Shown: positions 49,982 to 60,032, counted from the stretch's first letter. The stretch is 64,000 bases of DNA from JADJPL01 sp964607915 (GCA_964607915.1 CAZSMU010000001.1:1-64000); one strand, 5' to 3'. Notes: generated by a model from the letters alone, not told the origin. Program-made: numbers and translations.

Positions 49982-51085
49982 ATGAGTTTTCCCATAAAAC
50001 GCATTTTTGCTAATATCCTGAAATTCGCGGTATTTTTGGGTACGGGGGTCGGGCTGCTCTATCTCGTGTACCGGCACCAGGCAAATGCCTTTGCCGCGGA
50101 TTGTGCGCTCAAGGGCATCCCCGCTTCGGAATGTAGCCTGATAGACAAGATATGGGCGGATTTTCAGGGTATCGCTTTTGGCTGGTTTTTATTGGTGATT
50201 GTCTTTTTTATGATCAGCAACGCAAGCAGGGCCCTGCGCTGGAACATGCTCCTGCGCCCTCTGGGCTATGCCCCCCGCTTCGGCAATGCATTCCTGACGA
50301 TTTTAGTTGGCTACTTCCTCAACCTCGCCTTGCCGCGCATGGGGGAAATCGCTCGTTGCGGCGCTTTTTCCCGCTATGAGCGGATCCCGCTGGAAAAAGT
50401 TCTGGGTACCGTGGTCGTAGATCGCATCATAGATATGCTGAGTATCCTGCTGCTGACCGTTCTGGCATTCGTCCTGGAGTACGACACTATTCGACAGTTC
50501 GTCGGCGAACATGTGACGCTGAGCGGTAAAGGATCGGTACTACAGGTCATCTTCTGGGTCATCCTTCCGTTGTCGGTACTCGGAGTACTGGTCGCGTGGA
50601 AAATGCGGCATCGGCTCTCGCAACTCGGTTTTTTTCAAAAAATTCTGTCTCTGCTCAAAGGATTCTGGGAGGGGATAAAAACCATCGGGCAATTAGAGCG
50701 TCCCTGGTTGTTCGTTCTGCACAGCATCAACGTATGGTTCATGTTTTTTTTGATGTCCTACATTGCCTTCAAGACCTTTGGGGCTACGTCGGGCCTGCCG
50801 ATGGTAGCGGCGCTCATGGTGTTTGTCTTCGCGACCTGGGGCGTCGTGGTCCCCTCACCGGGCGGGATGGGATCTTACCACTTTATGGTACAAACGGCCC
50901 TCGCGCTGTACGGGGTAAGCCATGCCGACGGCTTTTCATACGCCAACATCTTTTTTTTCCTGATCCAATTAGGGGGTAATATCCTGCTCGGGATGACTGC
51001 GATGCTCCTGCTTCCCATCCTAAACCGTGGGTATCAACCCAAATCGCCGGATAATCAAATCGCTGCTGACCTTCAATCAGCCTAA
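49982..51085 (+). CDS. Lysylphosphatidylglycerol synthase TM-region / UPF0104 family membrane protein
   Basis: A 367-residue inner-membrane protein with about eight TM segments and no soluble catalytic domain. Family features: ASRALRWNMLLRPLGYAPRFGNAFLTILVGYFLNLALPRMGEIARCGAFSRYERIPLEKVLGTVVVDRIIDM, and VVVPSPGGMGSYHFMVQTALALYGV. The UPF0104/AglD2-like family is associated with lipid or polyisoprenoid-linked transfer across the membrane. It heads a plus-strand run (10 bp gap) with rfaE2, which fits a role in envelope glycolipid synthesis (inference). Confidence 0.93.
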   Translation: MSFPIKRIFANILKFAVFLGTGVGLLYLVYRHQANAFAADCALKGIPASECSLIDKIWADFQGIAFGWFLLVIVFFMISNASRALRWNMLLRPLGYAPRFGNAFLTILVGYFLNLALPRMGEIARCGAFSRYERIPLEKVLGTVVVDRIIDMLSILLLTVLAFVLEYDTIRQFVGEHVTLSGKGSVLQVIFWVILPLSVLGVLVAWKMRHRLSQLGFFQKILSLLKGFWEGIKTIGQLERPWLFVLHSINVWFMFFLMSYIAFKTFGATSGLPMVAALMVFVFATWGVVVPSPGGMGSYHFMVQTALALYGVSHADGFSYANIFFFLIQLGGNILLGMTAMLLLPILNRGYQPKSPDNQIAADLQSA

Positions 51086-51095
51086 AGCGCGCCAT

Positions 51096-51596
51096 ATGTC
51101 TTTTTTATCGTCTATACAAGCAAAGGTAATGGATTGGGAACAGGCGGAGGCCTGCGTTGCAGCCTGGCGTTCGCAGGGGCTGTGCATCGTGTTTACCAAT
51201 GGTTGCTTTGACTTGTTGCATTTCGGGCACCTGCATTATTTGGCCCAGGCGCGCGACCTGGGAGACCGCCTGGTCGTCGGACTCAATACCGAAGGGTCTG
51301 TCCGCCGCCTAAAAGGCCCCGGGCGACCTATCCACGACGAGCCTACCCGGTTTCTGCAAATGGCTTCACTGGCGTTCGTGGACCTGGTGGTGGGCTTTGA
51401 GCAAGATACTCCCCAAGCGCTCATCCATCGCCTGATGCCGGATGTATTGGTAAAAGGGGGCGATTATTCGGCGGCGCAAATCGTCGGGGCCGACCTCGTG
51501 CTGGCGCGCGGGGGGCGCGTAGAGACGCTGCCTTTCGTAAACGGGTACTCCACGACCGCCATAGAGCAAAAAATTTTGCGCCAATCAAAACATTGA
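51096..51596 (+). CDS. rfaE2: D-glycero-beta-D-manno-heptose 1-phosphate adenylyltransferase
   Basis: A 166-residue cytoplasmic nucleotidyltransferase that makes ADP-heptose precursors for LPS core. It equals the C-terminal half of E. coli HldE. The ATG at 51096 is used because the frame upstream overlaps the preceding gene. Motifs: IVFTNGCFDLLHFGHLHYL (HxGH nucleotide-binding site), VVGLNTEGSVRRLKGPGRPI, PDVLVKGGDY, and VNGYSTTAIEQKI (ISTT-like end). The kinase half (rfaE1) is not in the window. Nif3-like gene follows after 20 bp. Confidence 0.96.
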   Translation: MSFLSSIQAKVMDWEQAEACVAAWRSQGLCIVFTNGCFDLLHFGHLHYLAQARDLGDRLVVGLNTEGSVRRLKGPGRPIHDEPTRFLQMASLAFVDLVVGFEQDTPQALIHRLMPDVLVKGGDYSAAQIVGADLVLARGGRVETLPFVNGYSTTAIEQKILRQSKH

Positions 51597-51616
51597 ACTT
51601 ATCACGCGATCATAAT

Positions 51617-52639
51617 ATGTCTGCTACCGTTCGAGAAATCATCCGCATCCTGGAAGAAACCGCTCCGCCGGCACACCAGGAAGAATACGATAATTCCGGC
51701 CTCCTGTGTGGCGACCTACGCCGGGAAGTACGGGGTATCCTCGTATGCCTCGACACTACGGAAGCGGTACTGGAAGAGGCGGCCCGGCTCGGCTGTAACC
51801 TGGTCGTTTCCCACCATCCTATCGTTTTTAGGGGGCTCAAGCGCCTGACTGGTGCCACGTATGTGGAACGGGTAGTGATGCAGGCCATCCGCCAGGATAT
51901 TGCGGTGTACGCAATCCATACGAACCTGGACAGCATGTATATCAATGGGGTCAATAGCCGTATCGCCGAAAAGTTGGAGCTTTTGGATACGCGTATCCTC
52001 GCCCCTAAGGACGTGTGGAGACAGGTGCGACTGCCCCTCCCGGCGGCCCTGCTGGAGCCGTTCAAGTCCGGCCTGGGGGCAAATGGCGGGGGCGAAGTGC
52101 TCTCCGCCCTGCACAGCGCCGGCGGGGACGAGGTACTGTGCGAGCTGCGATTCGATGCTGCCCGGCAAAAAAATATCGAAAAATACGTCGCAGCCCTGCA
52201 TCCCCCCGCCCTGCAACGGGCAGTCTGGCAGAATGCCCTCGGACCCCACCCCGGTGTGGGAGGGGGCATGATCGGCGAGCTGCCCTTCCCCATGAGCGGG
52301 GTGGACTTCCTGCATTACCTCAAAACCCGGATGCAGACCCAATGCGTGCGGCATACCGCTTTCACCGGGCGCGATATCCGGCGCGTGGCCGTCTGCGGGG
52401 GTGCGGGCAGCTTCCTGCTCAAAACGGCCATATCCCAAGGCGCCGATGCGTACGTGAGCGCCGACTTCAAATACCACGAGTTTTTTGACGCGGACGGCCA
52501 GCTCCTCATCGCAGATATCGGGCACTACGAAAGCGAACAATTTACCATCCACTTGTTACAGGAAATTATTTCAAGTAATTTTCCTAATTTCGCGGTTTAT
52601 TGTGCTAAAACAAGCACGAACCCCGTTCATTACTACTAG
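51617..52639 (+). CDS. Nif3-like dinuclear metal centre protein
   Basis: A 340-residue member of the NIF3/YbgI family (GTP cyclohydrolase 1 type 2-like fold), a hexameric di-metal protein of unresolved cellular role. The ATG at 51617 is preferred over an upstream TTG. N-terminal half: PPAHQEEYDNSGLLCGD, NLVVSHHPIVFRGLKRLTG (metal-binding HHP), YAIHTNLDSM. Central insertion of about residues 130-230 is the PII/CutA-like domain (FDAARQKNIEKYVAAL). C-terminal half: RVAVCGGAGSFLL, ADAYVSADFKYHEFFDA, ADIGHYESEQF. Its pairing with the downstream zinc-ribbon gene is common in Bacteroidota. Confidence 0.95.
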   Translation: MSATVREIIRILEETAPPAHQEEYDNSGLLCGDLRREVRGILVCLDTTEAVLEEAARLGCNLVVSHHPIVFRGLKRLTGATYVERVVMQAIRQDIAVYAIHTNLDSMYINGVNSRIAEKLELLDTRILAPKDVWRQVRLPLPAALLEPFKSGLGANGGGEVLSALHSAGGDEVLCELRFDAARQKNIEKYVAALHPPALQRAVWQNALGPHPGVGGGMIGELPFPMSGVDFLHYLKTRMQTQCVRHTAFTGRDIRRVAVCGGAGSFLLKTAISQGADAYVSADFKYHEFFDADGQLLIADIGHYESEQFTIHLLQEIISSNFPNFAVYCAKTSTNPVHYY

Positions 52640-52684
52640 GGAAAACCCGCATAATATAGCAATCAAGGTTAAAAACAACTCAGC

Positions 52685-53464
52685 ATGGCCAACGAAATAA
52701 CGGTTGCAGAGCAACTCAAACAACTGTACGAACTCCAGCTCATCGATTCCAAAATCGATGAAATCGAAGTCCTCAAGGGGGAGCTACCTATCGAGGTGGG
52801 CGATCTGGAAGACGAAATTGCGGGGCTGGAAATCCGCACCGGGAAGCTGCGGGCCGCCATTAAAGAACTTCAGGCCAATATTTCCAAACAACAGGCCAAC
52901 GCCAAAGAAGCGGAATCCCTCATCGAGCGCTATAAGTCCCAGCTCGACAATGTCAAGAACAACAGGGAATTTGACGCGCTGAACAAGGAAATCGAAATGC
53001 AGGGGCTCGACATCCAACTCGCCGAAAAGCGGATGCGCCAAAGCAGTGCGGAAATCGAAGTCAAAGAGGAACAGTTGCGCGCCGTAGAAGAAAAACTGGC
53101 CAAAAAACAAAAAGACCTCGAAGTCAAAAAGACCGAGTTGCAGGACATCATTTCCAAAACGGAAACGGAGGAAACCGAGTTGCGCGAACACTCCAACGCC
53201 GCCCGCCAACACGTGGAGCCGCGCCTGATCAAAGCGTACGATAAAATCCGTTCTTCCTACCGCAACAGCCTGGCGGTAGTGACGGTACAAAGGGATTCCT
53301 GCGGCGGCTGCTTCAACAAAATCCCTCCGCAGCTCCAGTTGGAAATCGCTATGCGCAAGAAAATCATCGTCTGTGAGTACTGCGGTCGTATCCTGGTGGA
53401 TGATTATATCCTCGATTCAAATTACCAGCCGGGTTTTGCGCGGGAAGAAGCCGGAAATGCCTGA
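52685..53464 (+). CDS. C4-type zinc-ribbon coiled-coil protein
   Basis: A 259-residue cytoplasmic protein. Residues about 5-190 are a long, highly charged antiparallel coiled coil (LKQLYELQLIDSKIDEIEVLKGELP...SLIERYKSQLDNVKNNREFDALNKEIE). The C-terminal zinc ribbon has two CxxC pairs, Cys206/Cys209 (CGGC) and Cys230/Cys233 (CEYC). The form is that of the CT398/zf-RING_7 family seen in many bacteria next to nif3; proposed links are with secretion or flagellar factors and RNA handling, none established here. Confidence 0.94.
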   Translation: MANEITVAEQLKQLYELQLIDSKIDEIEVLKGELPIEVGDLEDEIAGLEIRTGKLRAAIKELQANISKQQANAKEAESLIERYKSQLDNVKNNREFDALNKEIEMQGLDIQLAEKRMRQSSAEIEVKEEQLRAVEEKLAKKQKDLEVKKTELQDIISKTETEETELREHSNAARQHVEPRLIKAYDKIRSSYRNSLAVVTVQRDSCGGCFNKIPPQLQLEIAMRKKIIVCEYCGRILVDDYILDSNYQPGFAREEAGNA

Positions 53465-53473
53465 ATCTCGGTC

Positions 53474-54961
53474 GTGCGGCACCTGCTGAACGCTGCCTTC
53501 TGTCTGCTGTTGTGCGTGGGCCCTCTGAGCGGCGCCTCCTTCGACTACTCGGAGCCAGCCCCGGCGGTGTACCGACTTGCCCTTTCTTTGAAAATCGAAG
53601 AAGCAGAACGGCTGCTCCTGCGGATGCAAAACCGGAATCCGGATAACCTGGCGGTACAGCACCTATATAATTACGTGGACTTCGCACGCCTCTTCACTAG
53701 TGAAGACCCTGCGGCGTATGCCCGGCTCAAGAAAAACGAGGAAGCCCGCATACGGAACATACAGACGGGAAACCCCGGGTCGCCGTACTACCTGTATGTC
53801 CAGGCGGATATCCGCCTTCAATGGGCCCTGCTCAAGTTCCGTTTTAACGAGCCAGTGTCTGCTTTCCTCGATATGGGCAAGGCGTACCGCTTGCTGCGCA
53901 GGAATCAGGAATTATTCCCTTCTTTTTTGCCCAACCAAAAAAACCTGGCCATTCTGCATGCTCTGGCCGGCACCATCCCGGATACATACCGCTGGGGCGC
54001 CAGGGTTCTGGGGGGATTGTCCGGTACCGTGAATCAGGGGCGCGCAGAGTTCGAACAGGTTCTCCACAAAGCGCGCAAGCAGGCGTTTTTTTTCAAGGAG
54101 GAAACGGTACTGATCTACGCGTACGTGTTGCTCCGCCTTTGCAATGAGGGTGAAAAAGCGTGGGATCTGCTGTCTGACCTGCCCTTGAATCCCCAAAATA
54201 ACCTGCTGCACTGCTTCGTACAGGCGGATATTGCCATGCAGACCGGCCGTAACGATGCCGCCCTGGAAACCCTCGAAAAACGCCCGGCAGGCCCGGGTTT
54301 TCTCCCTTTTCCCCAATTGGACTACATGCTGGGGGCGGCTCGTTTGCGCAAGCTCGACCCGCGCGCTTCCAATGCTTTTTTGACCTTCTTAGCGCAACAC
54401 AAAGGGCCAAATGGCATCAAAGACACCTACCAAAAACTCGCCTGGCATGCTTGGGCCCTGCGCAATGACCAGGCAGCCTATCGGCAGTACATGCTGCGCG
54501 CCATCAAAGAAGGGCAGGCTGTCGCCGGGGCGGATAAAAACGCCCTGGAGGAAGCGGAGACCCAGCAGATGCCCCTCAAAGCACTGCTGAAAGCGCGCCT
54601 GCTCTTCGACGGAGGATACTACCAGGAGGCGCTGCAAGCCGTTCAGGCTGCCGAACCGCACACGTTCGCCCAACGCCTGGAATACCACTACCGGAGCGGC
54701 CGTATCCTGCACGCCCTAAAAAATTATCCCAAAGCCTTGGCGAATTACCAAAAAACGATAGCCTTGGGGCGCAACGATGCCTCTTACCTGGCGTGCAATG
54801 CCGCCCTGCAAAGCGGACTAATCTACGAACTCCTGGGCAAAACCCCGGAGGCAGAGCGCTTTTTCCAGATTTGCCTCTCCATGAACCCCGAAGATTATCG
54901 CTCCGGACTGCACCAGGCGGCCAAAGCAGGTCTGAGTAGGCTAAAAGACCAGAAAAATTAA
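53474..54961 (+). CDS. TPR-repeat protein, exported
   Basis: A 495-residue protein. It starts with GTG at 53474, which gives a good signal peptide (RHLLNAAFCLLLCVGPLSGAS); no nearby ATG is in frame. The mature protein is built of tetratricopeptide-like helix pairs, clearest at the C-terminus (YYQEALQAVQAAEPH, RSGRILHALKNYPKALANYQKTIALG, LIYELLGKTPEAERFFQICLSMNPEDY). Presumably periplasmic, a scaffold for protein-protein contacts. The specific function is unknown. It follows the zinc-ribbon gene by 9 bp. Confidence 0.85.
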   Translation: MRHLLNAAFCLLLCVGPLSGASFDYSEPAPAVYRLALSLKIEEAERLLLRMQNRNPDNLAVQHLYNYVDFARLFTSEDPAAYARLKKNEEARIRNIQTGNPGSPYYLYVQADIRLQWALLKFRFNEPVSAFLDMGKAYRLLRRNQELFPSFLPNQKNLAILHALAGTIPDTYRWGARVLGGLSGTVNQGRAEFEQVLHKARKQAFFFKEETVLIYAYVLLRLCNEGEKAWDLLSDLPLNPQNNLLHCFVQADIAMQTGRNDAALETLEKRPAGPGFLPFPQLDYMLGAARLRKLDPRASNAFLTFLAQHKGPNGIKDTYQKLAWHAWALRNDQAAYRQYMLRAIKEGQAVAGADKNALEEAETQQMPLKALLKARLLFDGGYYQEALQAVQAAEPHTFAQRLEYHYRSGRILHALKNYPKALANYQKTIALGRNDASYLACNAALQSGLIYELLGKTPEAERFFQICLSMNPEDYRSGLHQAAKAGLSRLKDQKN

Positions 54962-54985
54962 CCCGAGCATACCCTAGGTATACTC

Positions 54986-55001
54986 CGTGCAACAAGTCTA
55001 C
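54986..55001 (+). repeat. Right end of fold-back element (copy L)
   Basis: CGTGCAACAAGTCTAC differs from the right end of copy A (CGCAACAAGTCTAC) by one inserted base. No partner end is seen. It lies between the TPR gene and pheT. Confidence 0.5.
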
Positions 55002-55099
55002 TTTATACAACCTGTCCTGAAAATTTACACAAAACCTGTTACACGGAGGCATACAAGCGGTCTATTCCCTACCTTTACCTTTTCTTATAAATCGCGCTT

Positions 55100-57544
55100 A
55101 TGAAAATCTCTTTGAACTGGCTCAAAGATTATCTTGACCTCCCCATGGCGCCGGAAAAAATCGGCGAAATACTCACCGATATCGGCCTCGAACTCGAGAG
55201 CATGGAACGGGTAGAACGTATACCAGGCGGCCTCGAAGGGGTCGTCGTCGGCCATGTGCTCGAATGTATGCGGCATCCCAACGCAGATAAACTTTCATTG
55301 ACCCGCGTGGATATCGGTGCGGGGGCAACGCTGCAAATCGTTTGTGGTGCCCCCAATGTGGCCCAGGGACAAAAAGTGCTGGTCGCCACTGTCGGCACCA
55401 CTCTCCACCCCGTAGAAGGAGAACCCCTCACCCTCAAAAAAGGGAAAATCCGGGGGGAAGACTCCGAGGGCATGATTTGCGCACAGGACGAACTGGGCCT
55501 CGGCCATGACCATAGCGGTATCCTGGTTCTGCCCCCCGACGCCCCCGTGGGCCTTCCTGCAAAGGCATGGTTCGATCTGAAAGAAGATTATCTCTTCGAA
55601 ATAGGCCTCACCCCCAACCGCTCCGACGCCACCAGTCACCTCGGCGTTGCCCGCGACCTGGCCGCCGCATTGAAAACAAACTACAGCCATCCGGGGACTT
55701 TGTGCGTACCGGATGTCAGCGCTTTCACCGTGGATAACCACGACCTGCCCGTCCAGGTCGTCGTGGAAAACACAGAGGCCTGCCCGCGGTATTGCGGCGT
55801 CTCTATCTCGGGCGTCCGCGTCGGAGAGTCGCCGCAATGGCTCGTAGAGCGCCTCAACGTCATCGGCGTGCGCTCTATCAATAACGTGGTGGACGCCACT
55901 AACTACGTACTCAACGAACTGGGCCAGCCTCTCCATGCTTTTGACCTCGACCAAATCGGCGGTCGGAAGGTAGTGGTCAAGACCCTGCCCCACGAAACCC
56001 GCTTCCGCGCACTGGATGATACAGAACGCGTTCTGCACGAGGAAGACCTCATGATCTGCGACGGGGAATCGCGCGGTATGTGCATCGGCGGGGTGTTCGG
56101 AGGCCTGCACTCGGGGGTTAAAGACGATACCGTGAATATTTTCCTGGAGGCTGCGCACTTCAACCCGCGTTATATCCGCCGCACGAGTATGCGCCACAAC
56201 CTGCGCACCGACGCGGCCCGCATCTTTGAAAAAGGGAGCGACCCCAATATCGCCCGCTACGCCCTTCAGCGCGCAGCCCTGCTGATTCAGCAACTAGCCG
56301 GTGGAAAAATCGCGTCCGACATCGTGGATATCTATCCCCATCCGGTACAGCCTCGTCGTATTGCCCTGCGCTACGCACATGTAAACCAACTGATTGGCGC
56401 TTTTCTGGAGCCGCGTGAAATAGAATCCATCCTCGAAGCACTGAACATGGGCGTACAGCGCGTTTCCTCTGATGAAATGCTCGTTTCCGTGCCTACGGAT
56501 AAAGCCGATGTGACTCGTCCCACCGACCTCATCGAGGAAATCCTTCGTATCTATGGGTTCAACAAAGTGGCCATCCCCGACAAGTTTAGCTATACCCTGA
56601 ACCTCAAGCCACAGCCCGACCCTTCGGATATGCGCAATGTCGTAGCCAACTTCCTGGCCGCCTCCGGCTTTAACGAGATGATGGCGCTGTCGCTCTCCCA
56701 GTCGCGCTACTACCGGAATCCCCTGCTCGGCGTCGCCGAAGAGGAGCTGGCCTACATCCACAATACCTCCAACGCCCATCTGGATGTTATGCGCCCAGAT
56801 ATGCTCGTCAGTGGCCTGGAAACCGTGCTGCACAACCAAAACCGCCAGCAAAACCGCCTGCGCTTGTTCGAATTTGGAAAAAAATACCGCAAAACGGAAT
56901 CTGGCTATGCAGAAACGGGGCAACTCGCTCTTTTTCTTTGCGGGGACCGCTGGAAAGAAAGCTGGCTGGCCGACAAAAAGGCGCAAACGGGCTTTTTTAC
57001 CCTGAAAGCCTATGCATCCCAAATTCTGCAGCGGACAGGTATCGAGGGAACGCAGGAAAAACCGCTCTCACATACCGCTTTTTCGTACGGCCTACAACTC
57101 CAGCGCGGCCCCCAGGTGTTGGTCGAACTGGGAAAAATCAACGGAATGCTGACCCGCGAAATGGGCATCCGCGGAGAAGTCTTCGCCGCCGTGTTCAATT
57201 GGGACCTGCTCCTGCAAGCTATGGGCAAACAACGCATCCGCTACGCCGAGGTGCCGCGATTCCCCAATACCCGCCGCGACCTCGCCCTGGTAGTGGATCA
57301 ATCTGTGCATTTCTCCGAAATGGCCGCTATCGCCCGCAAAGTGGGCAAAAAATGGATTCGCGAGGTCAACCTCTTCGATGTCTATGAGAATGAAAGCCAA
57401 CTCGGTAGCGGCAAACGCTCCTGCGCCTTGAGCTACGTGTTCGAAAATCCGGAACGCACCCTTCAGGACAAAGAAGTAGATGAAATCATGGACCAGCTCA
57501 TCCGCGAATACGAAATGAAACTTAATGCAGCTATCCGGCGTTAG
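55100..57544 (+). CDS. pheT: Phenylalanine-tRNA ligase beta subunit
   Basis: An 814-residue subunit of the heterotetrameric PheRS. Domain order is complete: B1 start MKISLNWLKDYLDLP, EMAP/tRNA-binding domain about 42-150 (HPNADKLSLTRVDIG, IVCGAPNVAQGQKV, RGEDSEGMICAQDELGL), B3/B4 about 215-390 (VVDATNYVLNELGQPLHAFD, SGVKDDTVNIFLEAAHFNP), B5 about 405-475, catalytic-like core about 480-700, and the FDX-ACB anticodon domain about 722-814 (VPRFPNTRRDLALVVD, GKRSCALSYVFENPERTL). pheS is not adjacent, so the subunits are encoded apart. A -7-like TACCTTTA lies at 55070-55077. Confidence 0.97.
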   Translation: MKISLNWLKDYLDLPMAPEKIGEILTDIGLELESMERVERIPGGLEGVVVGHVLECMRHPNADKLSLTRVDIGAGATLQIVCGAPNVAQGQKVLVATVGTTLHPVEGEPLTLKKGKIRGEDSEGMICAQDELGLGHDHSGILVLPPDAPVGLPAKAWFDLKEDYLFEIGLTPNRSDATSHLGVARDLAAALKTNYSHPGTLCVPDVSAFTVDNHDLPVQVVVENTEACPRYCGVSISGVRVGESPQWLVERLNVIGVRSINNVVDATNYVLNELGQPLHAFDLDQIGGRKVVVKTLPHETRFRALDDTERVLHEEDLMICDGESRGMCIGGVFGGLHSGVKDDTVNIFLEAAHFNPRYIRRTSMRHNLRTDAARIFEKGSDPNIARYALQRAALLIQQLAGGKIASDIVDIYPHPVQPRRIALRYAHVNQLIGAFLEPREIESILEALNMGVQRVSSDEMLVSVPTDKADVTRPTDLIEEILRIYGFNKVAIPDKFSYTLNLKPQPDPSDMRNVVANFLAASGFNEMMALSLSQSRYYRNPLLGVAEEELAYIHNTSNAHLDVMRPDMLVSGLETVLHNQNRQQNRLRLFEFGKKYRKTESGYAETGQLALFLCGDRWKESWLADKKAQTGFFTLKAYASQILQRTGIEGTQEKPLSHTAFSYGLQLQRGPQVLVELGKINGMLTREMGIRGEVFAAVFNWDLLLQAMGKQRIRYAEVPRFPNTRRDLALVVDQSVHFSEMAAIARKVGKKWIREVNLFDVYENESQLGSGKRSCALSYVFENPERTLQDKEVDEIMDQLIREYEMKLNAAIRR

Positions 57545-57617
57545 CTTTTTAGCTTATAAAAAGGGAAAATATACCCGCTATGGCAAAGTAAGAACGATTA
57601 AAATAGGAATCCCCGGT

Positions 57618-57914
57618 ATGGAGGCATTAGAACGCTTGGATCGAATCGAGGCAAAAGTCGGCCAGTTCATCTTAAAAATACAACAGGTCAACCGCATGAA
57701 CGAAGCGTTGGTGCGGGAAAACCAGCAGCTCCAACTGGAATTGCTCGAACGGGACAAACTCGTCGCCGGGCTCAAAGAACTACTGCGCGATATGGAACAA
57801 AAAAACACGCGGATGAAAGCCGATGAGGCGCAAAGGACAGCCTCCGTCCAACGACAACTGGAACAGTCCGTGCGCCAATTGAATGCCTGTATCGAACAGT
57901 TGCGCAATCTGTGA
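57618..57914 (+). CDS. Small coiled-coil protein upstream of zapA (ZapB-like)
   Basis: A 98-residue protein predicted to be a single long coiled coil: MEALERLDRIEAKVGQFILKIQQVNRMNEALVRENQQLQLELLERDKLVAGLKEL and on. The ATG at 57618 is chosen because an upstream start would overlap pheT and add an unrelated basic stretch. Its stop codon is one base from the ATG of zapA, so translation is coupled. Size, helix and position match the ZapB-like or 'phenylalanyl-tRNA synthetase-zapA intergenic' coiled-coil proteins of Bacteroidota; a Z-ring accessory role is an inference. Confidence 0.8.
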   Translation: MEALERLDRIEAKVGQFILKIQQVNRMNEALVRENQQLQLELLERDKLVAGLKELLRDMEQKNTRMKADEAQRTASVQRQLEQSVRQLNACIEQLRNL

Positions 57915-57915
57915 T

Positions 57916-58221
57916 ATGGAGAACCAGGAAAGCAGGCATATTACCGTCCTTATCGCAGGGAGGCCCTATCCACTCAAGGTCAGGGCAGAAGATGAAGCGA
58001 CCATCCGCCAAATCGTAGGCGAGGTGAACGATAAAGTCAACCGCTTCCAGCTGGCCCACCCGAACAAAGACAAACAGGACTGCCTCTCTATGATGCTGCT
58101 GACGTATGCCGTGGATTTGTTCAAAAGCCGGCAAGTCAACCTGCCCGATCCGGAGGTGCTCGAAAACCGGCTCGCCCGCTTGCACCGCTTGCTGGAAGAG
58201 GCGCTCGCCCCCGATGCCTGA
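57916..58221 (+). CDS. zapA: Cell division protein ZapA
   Basis: A 101-residue FtsZ-bundling protein. The N-terminal globular part shows the ZapA pattern ITVLIAGRPYPLKVRAEDEATIRQIVGEVNDKVNRF, followed by the coiled coil with LSMMLLTYAVDLFKSR. The ATG at 57916 starts one base after the preceding stop. It tethers and stabilises FtsZ filaments at mid-cell. Next is rny, 128 bp downstream, an order common in the phylum. Confidence 0.94.
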   Translation: MENQESRHITVLIAGRPYPLKVRAEDEATIRQIVGEVNDKVNRFQLAHPNKDKQDCLSMMLLTYAVDLFKSRQVNLPDPEVLENRLARLHRLLEEALAPDA

Positions 58222-58349
58222 ACGACTTCGCTCGCAGCCTGTGCTTTAAACGATGCAATTATTTGTATAAATAACCCATTTGGGATGTTTTTAGGTTTTT
58301 TTGTAGTATTTTACAGTTTTTTAAAACGCACATAAACAAGAGTACACGA

Positions 58350-60032
58350 ATGGATATAGGAATAGGATTGCTCATCGGACTCGCCATCGGCGCCGTAATC
58401 GGCTACCTGCTGGTAAATGCCGCTTTGAGCAGGAACCGAAAAAAACTACAGGATGAGGCCAATAATCAGGCCGATCTCCAAATCAAAGAAGCTCGCCTGA
58501 CCGCAAAACGCCTCACTGACGAAGCGGAAATGAAAGCGGAAAAAATCCTGGACCAAGCCGAAAACAAAAACGAACGGATCAAACAAAAGAAAATCCAGGA
58601 GGCCAAGGAGCATTTCAACAAACTCAAGTCCACCTTCGATACGCATAAGTCGGAACAACTCGTGCAGCTGAAGGAACGCGAAATGGAAATCCGCGCCTTA
58701 GATAACGAGTTCAAAACCAAAGAGGAAAAAATCGAAGAACGCCAACGCGCCCTCGAAACCCAAAAAACGGAAATCGAACTCAAAGACGCAGAGCTCAACG
58801 CCATCCGCGAAAACCTGGAGAAACAACTCAAAATCGTGGCCAAAAAGAAAGAGGAACTCGATATGGCCAACGAACTTCGCATCAAGGAACTGGAAAGTAT
58901 TGCCCGCCTGACCGAACAGGAGGCCAAAGAGCAACTGCTCGACGCCGTGCGCGCAAAAGCAGAAACCGATGCCATGGCCATCGTCAAAGAATCCGTCGAA
59001 CAGGCTAAAGCAGACGCCAACAAAGAAGCTAAGAAAATCGTCATCCAGACTATTCAGCGCATGTGCGCAGAATATACCATCGAGAATACGGTCTCCGTCT
59101 TCCACCTGGATTCCGACGATTTGAAAGGCCAAATCATCGGCCGCGAAGGCCGCAACATCCGCGCCCTCGAAGCAGCTACCGGTGCCGAAATCGTGGTGGA
59201 CGATACCCCCGAGGCCATCGTCATCTCCAGCTTCGACCCCATCCGCCGCGAGGTGGCGCGTCTGGCCCTCAAAAAACTGGTGGCCGATGGCCGCATCCAC
59301 CCGGCCCGCATCGAAGAGGTCGTCGCCAAAACGCGCAAGCAGCTCGATGAACAAATCGTCGAAATCGGCGAACGCACCGTCATCGAATTAGACCTCCACG
59401 GCCTGGATCCCTACCTCGTTAAAATGGTAGGCCGCATGCGCTTCCGCTCTTCCTACGGGCAAAACCTGCTGAAACACTCCATCGAAACGGCCAACCTCTG
59501 CGCAATCATGGCCGCAGAACTGGGGCTCAACCCCAAACAAATCAAACTGGCCAAACGGGCCGGCCTCCTCCACGATATCGGTAAAGTGGCCGAAGAGGAA
59601 AGCGAGCTCTCCCACGCCATTCTGGGTATGAAACTGTGCGAAAAGTACAAGGAAAACCCGGCCGTCTGCAATGCTGTCGGCGCTCACCACGATGAAATCG
59701 AGATGAACAACATCATCTCCCCCATCATACAGGCCTGCGACGCCATCTCCGGCGCCCGCCCGGGCGCCCGCCGCGAAATCCTGGAAAGCTACCTCAAACG
59801 AATCGGCGAACTGGAAGAACTGGCTATGTCGCACGAGGGAGTGTCCAAAGCATTCGCCATGCAGGCTGGCCGCGAACTGCGCGTCATCGTGGAAAGCGAA
59901 AAGGTCAGCGATGCATACGCCGACGACCTGGCTTTTCTCATCTCCCAGAAAATACAGGAAGGGATGCAGTATCCCGGCCAGATAAAAGTTACCGTCATCC
60001 GGGAAAAGCGCGCTATCTCCTACGCGCGCTAA
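58350..60032 (+). CDS. rny: Ribonuclease Y
   Basis: A 560-residue membrane-anchored endoribonuclease that starts mRNA decay. Residues 4-26 form the membrane anchor ([21 protein letters not shown]). A charged coiled coil runs over about 28-240. The KH domain at about 250-320 has [16 protein letters not shown], and the HD domain at about 370-470 has [13 protein letters not shown] and LLHDIGK with the metal-binding His-Asp. The C-terminal region ends [20 protein letters not shown] as in the family. Full-length. A hairpin-type terminator follows at 60105-60130. Confidence 0.97.
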   Translation: MDIGIGLLIGLAIGAVIGYLLVNAALSRNRKKLQDEANNQADLQIKEARLTAKRLTDEAEMKAEKILDQAENKNERIKQKKIQEAKEHFNKLKSTFDTHKSEQLVQLKEREMEIRALDNEFKTKEEKIEERQRALETQKTEIELKDAELNAIRENLEKQLKIVAKKKEELDMANELRIKELESIARLTEQEAKEQLLDAVRAKAETDAMAIVKESVEQAKADANKEAKKIVIQTIQRMCAEYTIENTVSVFHLDSDDLKGQIIGREGRNIRALEAATGAEIVVDDTPEAIVISSFDPIRREVARLALKKLVADGRIHPARIEEVVAKTRKQLDEQIVEIGERTVIELDLHGLDPYLVKMVGRMRFRSSYGQNLLKHSIETANLCAIMAAELGLNPKQIKLAKRAGLLHDIGKVAEEESELSHAILGMKLCEKYKENPAVCNAVGAHHDEIEMNNIISPIIQACDAISGARPGARREILESYLKRIGELEELAMSHEGVSKAFAMQAGRELRVIVESEKVSDAYADDLAFLISQKIQEGMQYPGQIKVTVIREKRAISYAR

